From NCBI RefSeq assembly GCF_000381545.1, contig NZ_KB906673.1, positions 310,001 to 374,000 on the forward strand: a DNA stretch of 64,000 nt. Direction: 5' to 3'. The stretch comes from Rhodonellum psychrophilum GCM71 = DSM 17998 (GTDB lineage: Bacteria; Bacteroidota; Bacteroidia; Cytophagales; Cyclobacteriaceae). The translations under genes were made by a program, and so were the position numbers. The notes under the pieces were generated by a model, which was not told the origin of the DNA, searched no databases, and was given only the letters and a program-made list of their open reading frames with translations. Positions 16,781 to 25,161 of this stretch are shown one piece after another. Positions within the stretch are counted from its first letter, which is position 1, and every line of letters begins with the position of its first letter.

Positions 16781-19252
16781 ATGTCTATGCAAATTTCGTC
16801 AAAAAGTTTAGCGGCAATATTTTTTCTCCACCTCTTTGTTTTAACCCATTCATTTGGCCAGTCAGCGATTGAGAAATTGCCTGAGCTCATCCTGAACTAC
16901 AATCAAGCCTTTCCTTGGGAGAAAGTTTATTTACATACAGACAAGCCCCAATACTATTCCAAGGACACCATTTGGATCAAGGCCTATGGAATTCTTGAAA
17001 AAGAAGAGAAGACAGCCAACACTTCTTCGGTTCCGCTATATGTGGAGCTTATTGATCCCAAATTCCAGAGAATAGCTGCTGAGATCACCATCAAAATGGA
17101 TCAAGGCAATGGAAGGGGGGATTTGGTGATTACTGAAGACCTTACACCAGGACCCTATACCCTCCGCGCATATACCAATTACATGAAAAATTTTGGAGGG
17201 GAGGCGGTTTTTCACAAGGATATCTGGATAAGGGATTTTATACCGGGTCAAAGTCTTGGCTATACAGAGGGTTCAGATCTGCAATTGTCATTCTTTCCGG
17301 AAGGGGGAGTTTTGGTGGATGGAATCAAAAGCAAAATTGGGATAAAAGCTTCTGAGCCAGGAGCCAAAGGCATTGCTTCATTCGGGTATTTGTTCAACAG
17401 CAAAATGGATACTTTGCTTAGGTTCGAAACCAATCCTATGGGTGTTGGTAGTTTAAGTTTTGTTCCACAAATAAATGAAACATATGAAATCAGAGCAAAG
17501 ACCAAAAAAGGTCCCTGGCAAAAGTTCCGGCTCGCTGCGATACAAGCGACAGGCTTTGTCATGGAAGTTGACCCTTTGAGCAATATAGAAAACATCAACA
17601 TCACTATTCAACACAATTCAGGGGATACCCGAGACCTGTTTTTGATTGGAATGTCCAAGGGAGGATTGGTCTATCAAAAGCAAATGGATGCCAAACGGAA
17701 TCAACAGGTTTCAATTCCAAAGGATGATTTTTTACCCGGATTGGTTTCTTTTTATTTAATGGATACAGAGACCAATATTTTGGCCCAGAGGCTGGTCATG
17801 CTTCATCCCTTTTCCAATGGAATCGGGAATTTCCTAACAGATAAATCTAGTTATCAAACCAAAGACACTGTTGAATTGGAAGTTGAAATTACAGATGAGT
17901 TTGGACGAGGTTTACCGGGTGACTTTTCTGTTTCTGTATTGGATTCTTACCAAGTTATTTCTTCCTTAAAAGAAGATAATATTTTTACCAATTTTCACCT
18001 CAGTTCCGAAACCAGCAGTGAGATAGAAAACCCATTTCATTATTTTGATCCAGAAAACCCCTATGCAGCGCGTGATTTGGACGACCTGTTGCTGACTCAG
18101 CGATGGAGAAGATTTTCCTGGGAAAACCTGCGCTTGCTTGACAACCGGTCGGTTCATTATATTGAAGAAGGTTTGAGCTTATCCGGTAACCTCTCCGGCA
18201 TGAAAAAAGACAATAGTCATCGACTGGCTCTCCTGATCAATCCATTTTCTGGAGAACCCATCTTCCATGAGGGTGACACGGATCCAGAAGGAAATTTCAG
18301 TTTCAGAGGCTTGGAATATTATGATTCGGTTGGGGTATTTTTACAGGCCTATATTCCCATAGAAAAAGGGAAAAACACATGGAAAGTTCTGAAAAAACAT
18401 GAAGTGAACCTTTCGAAGGTTGAAAAACCTGTTCTTGAAAACAGGACTTTTGCGACGCTGCCGACTATTTTTTATTATACCGATGATGATGCTTATTTGG
18501 TGAAAGTCAAAAAAGTCAATGACATGCTGGATCAGATGCGAAAGTTCCGGGATATTGAGCTAGGGGAAGTGACAGTAACCGGAAGAAGAAGCAACTTGGT
18601 TCCCGACAAAAGAGCAGAATTCTATCAAAACAGTCCTTATACAAGTCTGGAAATAACTGAAGAAATGCATGCTTACCAAAACATATTCCATTTTTTGAAG
18701 ACCAAGCTTGGCTATAAGGTAATTGGGGATGAATTCAGCCTCAGTCCTCCGCCAATCCTGACATTGCGAAGCGGTTCATTAAACACGGGTGGTGTTAGGT
18801 TCATCATTGACGGCAAGCCCACCTTCAACAACCTGTTGGCTGCATCCTTGCCCTTACATCAGATTGAGCGAATCGACATCTTAAGGGGGCCCAATGTGCC
18901 ATCGATATACGGGGCGAACAGCGAGGGCGTGATCAATGTACTTACCAAATCCGGGAACCCAAATCCAGACTTTTCCAAGCTGGCAATAACGGGGAATGCC
19001 ACCATGGTTGCCAAAGGATATGCGCCTGTCCGTGATTTTTATACAGGACCGGATCCGGAAGTTCCTTTGGGCATGGACTACAGATCCACACTTTATTGGA
19101 ATCCAGAAATCCGTACTGATGCAAATGGAAAAGCAAAAATTATATTCCAGTTGTCAGATGGTGATTCTGAGGTATGGGTTAGGTTAGAAGGGTTATCAGA
19201 TGCAGGGGAACCGGTATTTGTCATGCATAAAATCAAAGTGGGAGAAAAATAA
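16781..19252 (+). CDS. MG2-like and TonB-plug domain protein without barrel
   Basis: An 823-residue secreted protein with a signal peptide ending near HSFGQ. The N-terminal half (about 40-150) has the YLHTDKPQYYSKDTIWIKAY pattern of macroglobulin MG2-type domains. It is followed by more beta domains and, near 640-735, a TonB-receptor plug-like domain (VRFIIDGKPTFNN, RIDILRGPNVPSIYGANSEGVINVLTKSG). A final beta domain follows, but there is no room for a 22-strand barrel. Such large exported proteins are common in Cytophagales and Flavobacteria and often lie next to carboxypeptidase-D-like proteins, as here. Their role is unknown; an outer-membrane or periplasmic scaffolding or binding role is my guess. 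The next gene starts at the base after its stop codon. Confidence 0.75.
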   Translation: MSMQISSKSLAAIFFLHLFVLTHSFGQSAIEKLPELILNYNQAFPWEKVYLHTDKPQYYSKDTIWIKAYGILEKEEKTANTSSVPLYVELIDPKFQRIAAEITIKMDQGNGRGDLVITEDLTPGPYTLRAYTNYMKNFGGEAVFHKDIWIRDFIPGQSLGYTEGSDLQLSFFPEGGVLVDGIKSKIGIKASEPGAKGIASFGYLFNSKMDTLLRFETNPMGVGSLSFVPQINETYEIRAKTKKGPWQKFRLAAIQATGFVMEVDPLSNIENINITIQHNSGDTRDLFLIGMSKGGLVYQKQMDAKRNQQVSIPKDDFLPGLVSFYLMDTETNILAQRLVMLHPFSNGIGNFLTDKSSYQTKDTVELEVEITDEFGRGLPGDFSVSVLDSYQVISSLKEDNIFTNFHLSSETSSEIENPFHYFDPENPYAARDLDDLLLTQRWRRFSWENLRLLDNRSVHYIEEGLSLSGNLSGMKKDNSHRLALLINPFSGEPIFHEGDTDPEGNFSFRGLEYYDSVGVFLQAYIPIEKGKNTWKVLKKHEVNLSKVEKPVLENRTFATLPTIFYYTDDDAYLVKVKKVNDMLDQMRKFRDIELGEVTVTGRRSNLVPDKRAEFYQNSPYTSLEITEEMHAYQNIFHFLKTKLGYKVIGDEFSLSPPPILTLRSGSLNTGGVRFIIDGKPTFNNLLAASLPLHQIERIDILRGPNVPSIYGANSEGVINVLTKSGNPNPDFSKLAITGNATMVAKGYAPVRDFYTGPDPEVPLGMDYRSTLYWNPEIRTDANGKAKIIFQLSDGDSEVWVRLEGLSDAGEPVFVMHKIKVGEK

Positions 19253-20518
19253 ATGCGCCTGAAAATACCAAAAGCTTTAATGCTCAGCTTTTTCGCACTG
19301 TACTTTTTTGCAGCTGTAGGACCTGTGCTTGCTCAATATTCCATTAAAGGCAGAATTATAGATGCTGAAAGTTTTAAGCCCCTGTCTTTTGCGACCGTAT
19401 TTGTGAGCAATTCATCTTTTGGGGAAATTACAGACGAAGAGGGTTTATTTGAAATACAAATTCCTGAGGGAGAGCACAACCTTGTCATCAGTTTTATGGG
19501 GTACGAGCCATTTAGTTATAGTCTGTCCACCAGATCACTCCGGGATTTTTATGAATTCCGCCTTTTGCAACAGCCAATTGATTTGGAAGAGCGTGAGGTA
19601 ATGGGTCGACGGGATGCAACTTGGCACAAAAATCTACAAATTTTTGAAAGGTATTTTTTGGGAAACAGCAGCAACGGCGTCAAATCTAAAATCCAAAATC
19701 CAGAGGTATTGATCTTGGATGCGGAATCCAACAATTCTAAATTAAAAGTTACCGCTAGGGAAATCCTTGAGATAAAGAATCCCAATTTAGGTTTTCAAAT
19801 TAAATATGTGTTGTTGGGTTTTGAGTATGACTTTTCTTCGCAGCAGGTCACCTATTCAGGTTATCCTTACTTTGTGGAGGCTGATATACCAAAACGTAGA
19901 CTCAAGAAAGTTACGGATTCACGTGAGAAAGCATATTTGGGTAGCATCATGCACTTTGTCAGATCATTGTACCGGGGCAATTCCAGTGAGGAGGGTTTTG
20001 AAGTCCATTCCACAGAGAAAGCCTTGAATCCTAACTGGACAGCGCCGAAAAGTGATTCTAGCCAATTGTCCAGCCGAATCGAAAAAGCAATCGGACAAAC
20101 CCCAATTCTTCCTGGTTATATTCCCCAATGGATCAACCTTCCAAAACAACCCATTCATGATCCAAATGAATTGATACAGACCACCTCTGATGGCAAAATA
20201 TTCATGACCTATGCAGCGCCCGTTTATGTGGTATATCAGCACGAAGCCGAAGATCCTGAATTTCATCCTTATAGTCTGAGAAACATCAGCCCCCTTGTTA
20301 GGGATCTTGGTTTGTCCGGAAATGAAGAGCTCCATGATCGGGGAAAATTTTCTCAGGTGAGTCTGTTGTACATGCGGGCAAAAGCTGTTCAATTATTTGT
20401 CAACGGCAGCTATTTTCATCCCTATGACATTTTTGTGGAAGGGTATATGGCTTGGGAAAAAATAGGGGATTTATTGCCCTTTGAATATGAGCCTTTGCCA
20501 AAAAAACAAAGACCCTGA
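19253..20518 (+). CDS. Carboxypeptidase-D regulatory-like domain protein
   Basis: A 421-residue exported protein. After a signal peptide (about 1-27) comes a CarboxypepD_reg-like domain (about 30-110: SIKGRIIDAESFKPLSFATV, then GLFEIQIPEGEHNLVISFMGYE). The remaining 300 residues are not recognised beyond similarity in style to DUF5686-like outer-membrane-associated proteins; I cannot assign them. The ATG directly follows the TAA of the MG2/plug gene, so the two are almost certainly one operon and may form one complex. The operon is followed by a repeat and a pseudogene fragment, not by a clear terminator. Confidence 0.72.
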   Translation: MRLKIPKALMLSFFALYFFAAVGPVLAQYSIKGRIIDAESFKPLSFATVFVSNSSFGEITDEEGLFEIQIPEGEHNLVISFMGYEPFSYSLSTRSLRDFYEFRLLQQPIDLEEREVMGRRDATWHKNLQIFERYFLGNSSNGVKSKIQNPEVLILDAESNNSKLKVTAREILEIKNPNLGFQIKYVLLGFEYDFSSQQVTYSGYPYFVEADIPKRRLKKVTDSREKAYLGSIMHFVRSLYRGNSSEEGFEVHSTEKALNPNWTAPKSDSSQLSSRIEKAIGQTPILPGYIPQWINLPKQPIHDPNELIQTTSDGKIFMTYAAPVYVVYQHEAEDPEFHPYSLRNISPLVRDLGLSGNEELHDRGKFSQVSLLYMRAKAVQLFVNGSYFHPYDIFVEGYMAWEKIGDLLPFEYEPLPKKQRP

Positions 20519-20598
20519 TCCGTTTATCAACCAGGATTTATATCCTCAGCATTCTTTATTTTCGGCTTATCCGCTCTATGGGATGAACAACCGAAGAT

Positions 20599-20771
20599 AT
20601 CCCCGAAATATGCATTAGGCTTCCTAATGGGATCGAAACTGCATGAAAACCAGGCTATTGGAAGACTAATTCCTAACACCAATAGGGTAAAGTCAAAAAT
20701 AGGCAATCCCTAATTGAATATCGGGCAATTACAATCTTGAATGGGGTTCGCAATGCATAAAACGGGTTAAA
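20599..20771 (+). repeat. TIR-bounded intergenic repeat, copy B
   Basis: Runs from CCCCGAAATATGC to GCATAAAACGGGTTAA. It holds GATCGAAACTGCATGAAAAC, CAGGCTATTGGA, ACCAATAGGGTAAAGTCAAA and ACAATCTTGAATGGGGTTCG. It is closest to the copy at 51389-51560, which shares most of the length. Confidence 0.8.
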
Positions 20772-20817
20772 CCATGTACATTTCCTACTCCTTTGAAAAG
20801 TTGAACTTTTGTAGGCG

Positions 20818-21100
20818 CAAATGACCGAGAGGTTTGAAAAAGCCGGTTTTATCTATCAAAACCAGGGGCGATAACCGGGCGTCCAGATTGGGGATCCACG
20901 AAAAGGGAGGTGTCAGAATGGGGCATGATCCCAAAACATCCCTGCTCAACAAACACAACCAGCCCCATGCCTGCACCAATGTCTACGTGACCTATGGCCC
21001 CTGCATGACTTCCATCACTACACAAAATCTGTCCCTGACCTAGATGGTCTTGGCAGCCAGAGCAAAGGGTCATGCCGTGAAGGAAATAAAACAAGGCTGA
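20818..21100 (+). pseudogene. Decayed 3' fragment of a GMC oxidoreductase gene
   Basis: This stretch closely matches the last 280 bases of the intact GMC gene (16338-16620). The segment around 20918-20975 is nearly base-identical to 16438-16495 and encodes GGVRMGHDPKTSLLNKHN. Compared with the intact gene it has lost two bases near 20856-20880, which shifts the frame, and a TAT codon has become TAG at about 21041-21043. Only the C-terminal part is present, and the sequence before it is the repeat family member at 20599. It is a non-functional remnant of a second gene copy or of a local duplication. Confidence 0.88.
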
Positions 21101-21120
21101 TCTTTATAAAACTGAGCAAT

Positions 21121-21157
21121 AAAAAAACCCAAGGGGCTAAATCCTTGGGTTTTTTTA
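21121..21157. terminator. Bidirectional terminator before the M1 peptidase gene end
   Basis: AAAAAACCCAAGG pairs with CCTTGGGTTTTTTT across an eight-base loop. It ends the minus-strand M1 peptidase transcript and also faces the pseudogene. Confidence 0.88.
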
Positions 21158-21191
21158 TTGTTTCAATTAAACAAAGGGTATTTTATCGCTC

Positions 21192-23519
21192 TTATTTTTT
21201 CTGCGCTTTTTTCATCGGATTGTCACCGGTAGAAACTCCTCTGGCACCACCAGCGCCTTTGAAAAGCTCAAATCGGGTAGGTGTTGCCTGACTTGGCCAA
21301 TAGTTGTTGGATTCGTCGATATCGGCTGTTTCTCTGAAGGGGTCCAAAACGATGTTTTTCACTTCCTTGAACTTTGCAAATACTTTGGTGACTTCGCTTT
21401 CATTCAATCTCCATATTTCAGCTGGAATTCTTTCGATTTCCGAAGTTCCATCCACATAGTTGAATTGGATGATCAAAGGCATGACCAAACCACCGACGTT
21501 GCTGAATTTCATTTCATAGAAATTCAAACCGGAGTTCAGCAAATCTTTTTCCTTTTGGTTCAATCTGGCCATAAAGTCTTTGTAGGCTTTCTCGTCCTCA
21601 GGAGTGACTGCGAATGGATTGTAGCTGTTGTAGAAATCCCTGGTAGCAGGATTTGCTTCCAATACGGTTTGTGGGATATCCTGTTTGTTGTAGGTTTTGC
21701 TGACGTAAGATTCCTCTCTGTCAAATTCCTTTTTGGCATCGGCTTTCTTTTCTGCTGGCGTTCTGTTGTCCAGTTTGAACCAATTCACTTGGTCCAAAGA
21801 AATGTCAACCGGCTCAGCACCGTAAAACCAACCTCTCCAAAACCAATCCAAATCCACCCCGGAGGCATCCTCCATGGTTCTGAAGAAATCTTCAGGCGTT
21901 GGGTGTTTGAACATCCATCTGTTCGCATATTCTTTGAAAGCATAGTCAAACAGCTCACGACCCATAATGGTCTCTCTCAAGATATTGAGTGCAGTGGCAG
22001 GTTTTGCATACGCATTGGGACCAAACTGGATGATGTTTTCGGAATTGGTCATGATCGGCTCCAACAGGTGTTTTTCACTTGCCATGTAGGAAACAATTTT
22101 ATGGGCGGCACCTCTTCTGGAAGGATAATCCCTGTCCCACTCTTGCTCAGCCAAAAACTGCATGAAGGTGTTCAAGCCTTCGTCCATCCAAGACCACTGT
22201 CTTTCGTCGGAGTTGACGATCATTGGGAAATAATTGTGACCGACTTCATGGATGATGACCGAAATCATGCCGTATTTCACGGCGTCGGAATAAGTACCAT
22301 CGGCATCCGGACGACCATAATTGAAGCAGATCATCGGGTATTCCATTCCGTTGGAAGCCTCCACAGAGATGGCGACCGGGTAAGGATAATCAAATGTCCT
22401 TGCAGAATAGGATTCTATCGTGTGGGCAACTACCCTTGTGGAATATTGCTCCCAAAGTGGATTGCCTTCTTTTCCGTAATAGGACATTGCCATGACGTCT
22501 TTGCCAGCTTGCTTGACGGCCATTGCATCCCAGATAAACTTTCTGGAAGAAGTCCATGCAAAATCCCTTACGTTTTCGGCATGGAAAATCCAGGTTTTCT
22601 TGTTCTTCGCCTTTCCTTTTTCCAATCTTTCTGCTTCCGCCTGGGTACGGATGACCACAGGTTTGTCATAGGTTTTTTGTGCAAGATTCCATCTGTCCAA
22701 CTCGACTGCGCTAAGCACCTCCTCTGGATTTTGGAGTACACCGGTAGAGCCAACCATGTGGTCTGCAGGAACCGTGATTTTCACTTTGTAATCACCAAAT
22801 GCCAAGGCAAATTCCCCTCTTCCGACGAATTGCTTGTGTTGCCAGCCTTCAAAGTCTGAGTAAACAGCCATTCTTGGGAACCACTCAGCCATGGTGTAGA
22901 GATAATTCCCGTCTTTTTCAAAGAACTCATATCCGGGACGGCCGCCGATAAAACTCATTCGGTCGTGGATATTGAAGCTCCAATCTACAGTAAACTCAAA
23001 TTTCTCACCTGCTTTCAAAGGCTGAGGAAGGTCTACACGCATCATGGTTTTGTTGATGGTCACCGAAATATCATTTCCGCTCATGTCTTTGAGGGAATTG
23101 ATTTTGTAACCCAAGTCCAGGTCATGCCATACAATGGACTCCAATTGTCTCATGGACATTCTTTGGCCGATTTGACTGGACGCAATTTTTGGGGTGTTGG
23201 AATCCTTGGCCCTTTCGTTTTGGTCCAACTGGATCCATAAATAGGTGAGGGCGTCCGGGGAGAAGTTGTGGTAGGTGATTTTTTGGGAGCCTTTGATGGA
23301 CTGGTTGTCGTCGTTCAGTTCCACTTCGATTTCGTGATCGGCTTTTTGTTGCCAATACATGTGTCCAGGGGCTCCGGAGGCCGTTCTGTAGACGTTGGGA
23401 GACCTGAATGTGGTTCCCAATTGCTCAAAACGCTCTGCGTGGTTTTGGACACTTTTTTGAGCGAAAAGAGAAACGGAGGTCAATAATCCGATTCCAATCG
23501 CAGTAAGTAATCTTTTCAT
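21192..23519 (-). CDS. M1-family metallopeptidase
   Basis: A 775-residue exported zinc peptidase with a signal peptide (1-20). The N-terminal beta domain precedes the gluzincin core. The substrate-binding GMEYPMICF replaces the usual GAMEN, and the zinc site is HEVGHNYFP (about 422-430) with the third ligand in WMDEGLNTF. C-terminal extensions follow. M1 enzymes trim N-terminal residues; this exported form should process peptides in the periplasm. Together with the M20 and S10 peptidases it points to peptide scavenging. The adjoining HupE/UreJ and DUF6702 genes are frequent neighbours of such peptidases in Bacteroidota, a link I recall but cannot test here. Confidence 0.9.
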   Translation of the reverse strand: MKRLLTAIGIGLLTSVSLFAQKSVQNHAERFEQLGTTFRSPNVYRTASGAPGHMYWQQKADHEIEVELNDDNQSIKGSQKITYHNFSPDALTYLWIQLDQNERAKDSNTPKIASSQIGQRMSMRQLESIVWHDLDLGYKINSLKDMSGNDISVTINKTMMRVDLPQPLKAGEKFEFTVDWSFNIHDRMSFIGGRPGYEFFEKDGNYLYTMAEWFPRMAVYSDFEGWQHKQFVGRGEFALAFGDYKVKITVPADHMVGSTGVLQNPEEVLSAVELDRWNLAQKTYDKPVVIRTQAEAERLEKGKAKNKKTWIFHAENVRDFAWTSSRKFIWDAMAVKQAGKDVMAMSYYGKEGNPLWEQYSTRVVAHTIESYSARTFDYPYPVAISVEASNGMEYPMICFNYGRPDADGTYSDAVKYGMISVIIHEVGHNYFPMIVNSDERQWSWMDEGLNTFMQFLAEQEWDRDYPSRRGAAHKIVSYMASEKHLLEPIMTNSENIIQFGPNAYAKPATALNILRETIMGRELFDYAFKEYANRWMFKHPTPEDFFRTMEDASGVDLDWFWRGWFYGAEPVDISLDQVNWFKLDNRTPAEKKADAKKEFDREESYVSKTYNKQDIPQTVLEANPATRDFYNSYNPFAVTPEDEKAYKDFMARLNQKEKDLLNSGLNFYEMKFSNVGGLVMPLIIQFNYVDGTSEIERIPAEIWRLNESEVTKVFAKFKEVKNIVLDPFRETADIDESNNYWPSQATPTRFELFKGAGGARGVSTGDNPMKKAQKK

Positions 23520-23710
23520 TCTTTTTAATTTAAAGTAAAATGTCCCTGATCCAATGAACCAAGAATTTCAAATATCGCTTAATTTATCAATCTTCAGAAC
23601 TAAATATAGGACGAAGAAAACCTTTTTCCGGTAATTTTTCCAAAAGCGGTTGTTTTATGATTTCACTTTCTTGGAAAATGGTCTTTTTAAAAAAAAAACT
23701 CACATCCACT

Positions 23711-24292
23711 TTACCAATACTTGGTTTCAAGCATCATCATCACGGACATTCCCAACACAATTGCAGAGATGACCAAAGTCCATTCTTTGCGGTTGATGCC
23801 TACCAAGCCCACCAAAAGGGAGGAAGCCAGCAAAAACAGGGCGACGATGATGAGTTGCCCGACTTCCAAGCCTAGATTGAAGGCCAACAAGGGTTGAAAG
23901 ATGGAGGATTCCCTGCCCAACAATGATTTCAGGTAATTGGAAAAGCCCAATCCATGGACCAATCCGAAGAAAAGTGCGAAGAAATAATTGATCTGGACCC
24001 CCCTTCCCGTACTTGCCTTTGGCTTGAAGATATTGACCAAGGCGGTGATCGCGATGGTAACGGGGATCAGAAACTCGATCAAGTTGCTGTTCACCTTGAC
24101 CAAATTCAATGTGGCCAAGGCCAAAGTAACCGAATGCCCGATGGTGAATGCAGTGACCAGGATCAATATTTTTTTCCAATCCCTCCCGATGTAAATTGCA
24201 CAAAGTGCAATGACAAAAAGAATATGATCGAAACCTGCCAAATCAAGAATATGTTTGATGCCTAACTGAAAGTACAGTTGAAACTGACCCAT
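23711..24292 (-). CDS. HupE/UreJ-family membrane protein
   Basis: A 193-residue membrane protein with about six helices. The conserved first part has GIKHILDLAGFDHILFV and the next helix has TAFTIGHSVTLALA; both histidine-bearing segments are typical of HupE/UreJ proteins, which are thought to carry nickel or cobalt, or act as hydrogenase/urease accessories. A glycine-rich FGLVHGLGFSNYL segment follows. No hydrogenase or urease gene is in the window, so the nickel role is doubtful here. The gene sits between the M1 peptidase (same strand) and the divergent DUF6702 gene. Confidence 0.82.
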   Translation of the reverse strand: MGQFQLYFQLGIKHILDLAGFDHILFVIALCAIYIGRDWKKILILVTAFTIGHSVTLALATLNLVKVNSNLIEFLIPVTIAITALVNIFKPKASTGRGVQINYFFALFFGLVHGLGFSNYLKSLLGRESSIFQPLLAFNLGLEVGQLIIVALFLLASSLLVGLVGINRKEWTLVISAIVLGMSVMMMLETKYW

Positions 24293-24350
24293 GCTTATTT
24301 TACGTTGAAATTTATGGCCGAAGTATTCTCCGGCGCGTTAGATAATTGTA

Positions 24351-24358
24351 TAATTTTG
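24351..24358 (+). promoter_or_regulatory. Candidate -7 promoter element
   Basis: TAATTTTG matches the Bacteroidota -7 consensus TAnnTTTG exactly and lies 27 bases before the ATG at 24386. No TTTG is visible at the expected -33 position. Confidence 0.3.
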
Positions 24359-24385
24359 CAAAAAAAGTAAAAATCATCCATATCC

Positions 24386-24874
24386 ATGCTACATTATTAT
24401 ATTTTCTCACTCATTATAGGATTGAAGGTACTTTTGCATCCTTTCTATATCAGCCTCACAGATATCCGCTACAATGCACAGGGCCAAAACCTGGAAATCG
24501 CACAGAAGATTTTTTGGGATGATTTGGAAGTGGCCCTTTCGGAATCTTCCAACAGCAAGGTGGATTTTTTGAATCCCTCCAATCCGGAGAAACTGAATAA
24601 AATGGCAAGGGAATACCTGCTGGCTTCCAATGCGATCACTGTCAATGGGCAAAAGATTGAGTTGAGATACTTGGGATACGAGATTGAGGAAGATGCTGCT
24701 TGGTTTTATATGGAGACAGGCAAAATCCCTTTTCCCAAACAGGTCAGCATCAAAAACACGGTGCTGTTGAATCAGTTTGATGGACAACAGAACATCGTCA
24801 ATTTTTACTTGGACAAAAAGCCCAAAAGTTTGATCCTTTATAAGGAAAATGAAACCGGAAACCTTGTTTTTTAA
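24386..24874 (+). CDS. DUF6702-like protein
   Basis: A 162-residue protein with an uncleaved or signal-type hydrophobic N-terminus (1-18), then HPFYISLTDIRYN, a typical opening of this family. The body alternates beta strands and ends in a strand with QNIVNFYLDKKPKSLILYKEN. The function is unknown. The divergent HupE/UreJ gene lies 93 bp away and pairs of these two genes are common in the phylum. Its stop codon falls inside the left inverted end of the repeat at 24870. Confidence 0.72.
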   Translation: MLHYYIFSLIIGLKVLLHPFYISLTDIRYNAQGQNLEIAQKIFWDDLEVALSESSNSKVDFLNPSNPEKLNKMAREYLLASNAITVNGQKIELRYLGYEIEEDAAWFYMETGKIPFPKQVSIKNTVLLNQFDGQQNIVNFYLDKKPKSLILYKENETGNLVF

Positions 24875-25038
24875 CCCGTGTGATGCTCGAACACTTCAAA
24901 TCTGAAATAGCCTTGAAATCAGTCGGTTGATTGCTGTTTCCGACTTCAGCCTATCGGTAAAATGCATTCTTCTTCTAATAGTCTGATTTTCTTGCAGTTT
25001 CAACCTCATTTGGAGACTTAGTGCATGTTTCGGGTATA
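24870..25038 (-). repeat. TIR-bounded intergenic repeat, copy H (minus orientation)
   Basis: Plus-strand ends are TTTAACCCGTGTGATGC and GCATGTTTCGGGTATAA. Read on the minus strand it contains GTTGAAACTGCAAGAAAATC and AGACTATTAGAAGAA, then GGCTGAAGTC and CAACCGACTGATTTCAAGG. The TAA stop of the DUF6702 gene is part of the TTTAACCCG end. Confidence 0.78.
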
Positions 25039-25096
25039 AGATTTTTGGAATAAAGGATCGAATACACTGAATAGGTTTTCAATACATTCTCAATAC

Positions 25097-25128
25097 AAAA
25101 AAGGCTACCCGATGAAGGTAGCCTTTTT
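25097..25128 (-). terminator. Terminator of the xylan locus
   Basis: AAAAGGCTACC and GGTAGCCTTTTT pair across CGATGAA. The stem and the GATGAA loop are almost the same as those of the terminator at 55127-55160. Confidence 0.85.
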
Positions 25129-25161
25129 GATTGTAAACATGAGAAGATCTGAAAGTCCCGG

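Noticed and set aside
21465-22859. A 464-codon open frame on the plus strand inside the M1 peptidase gene
   Set aside because: It is antisense to an intact zinc peptidase and its product is low in structure and rich in Phe, Gly and His. I treat it as chance.
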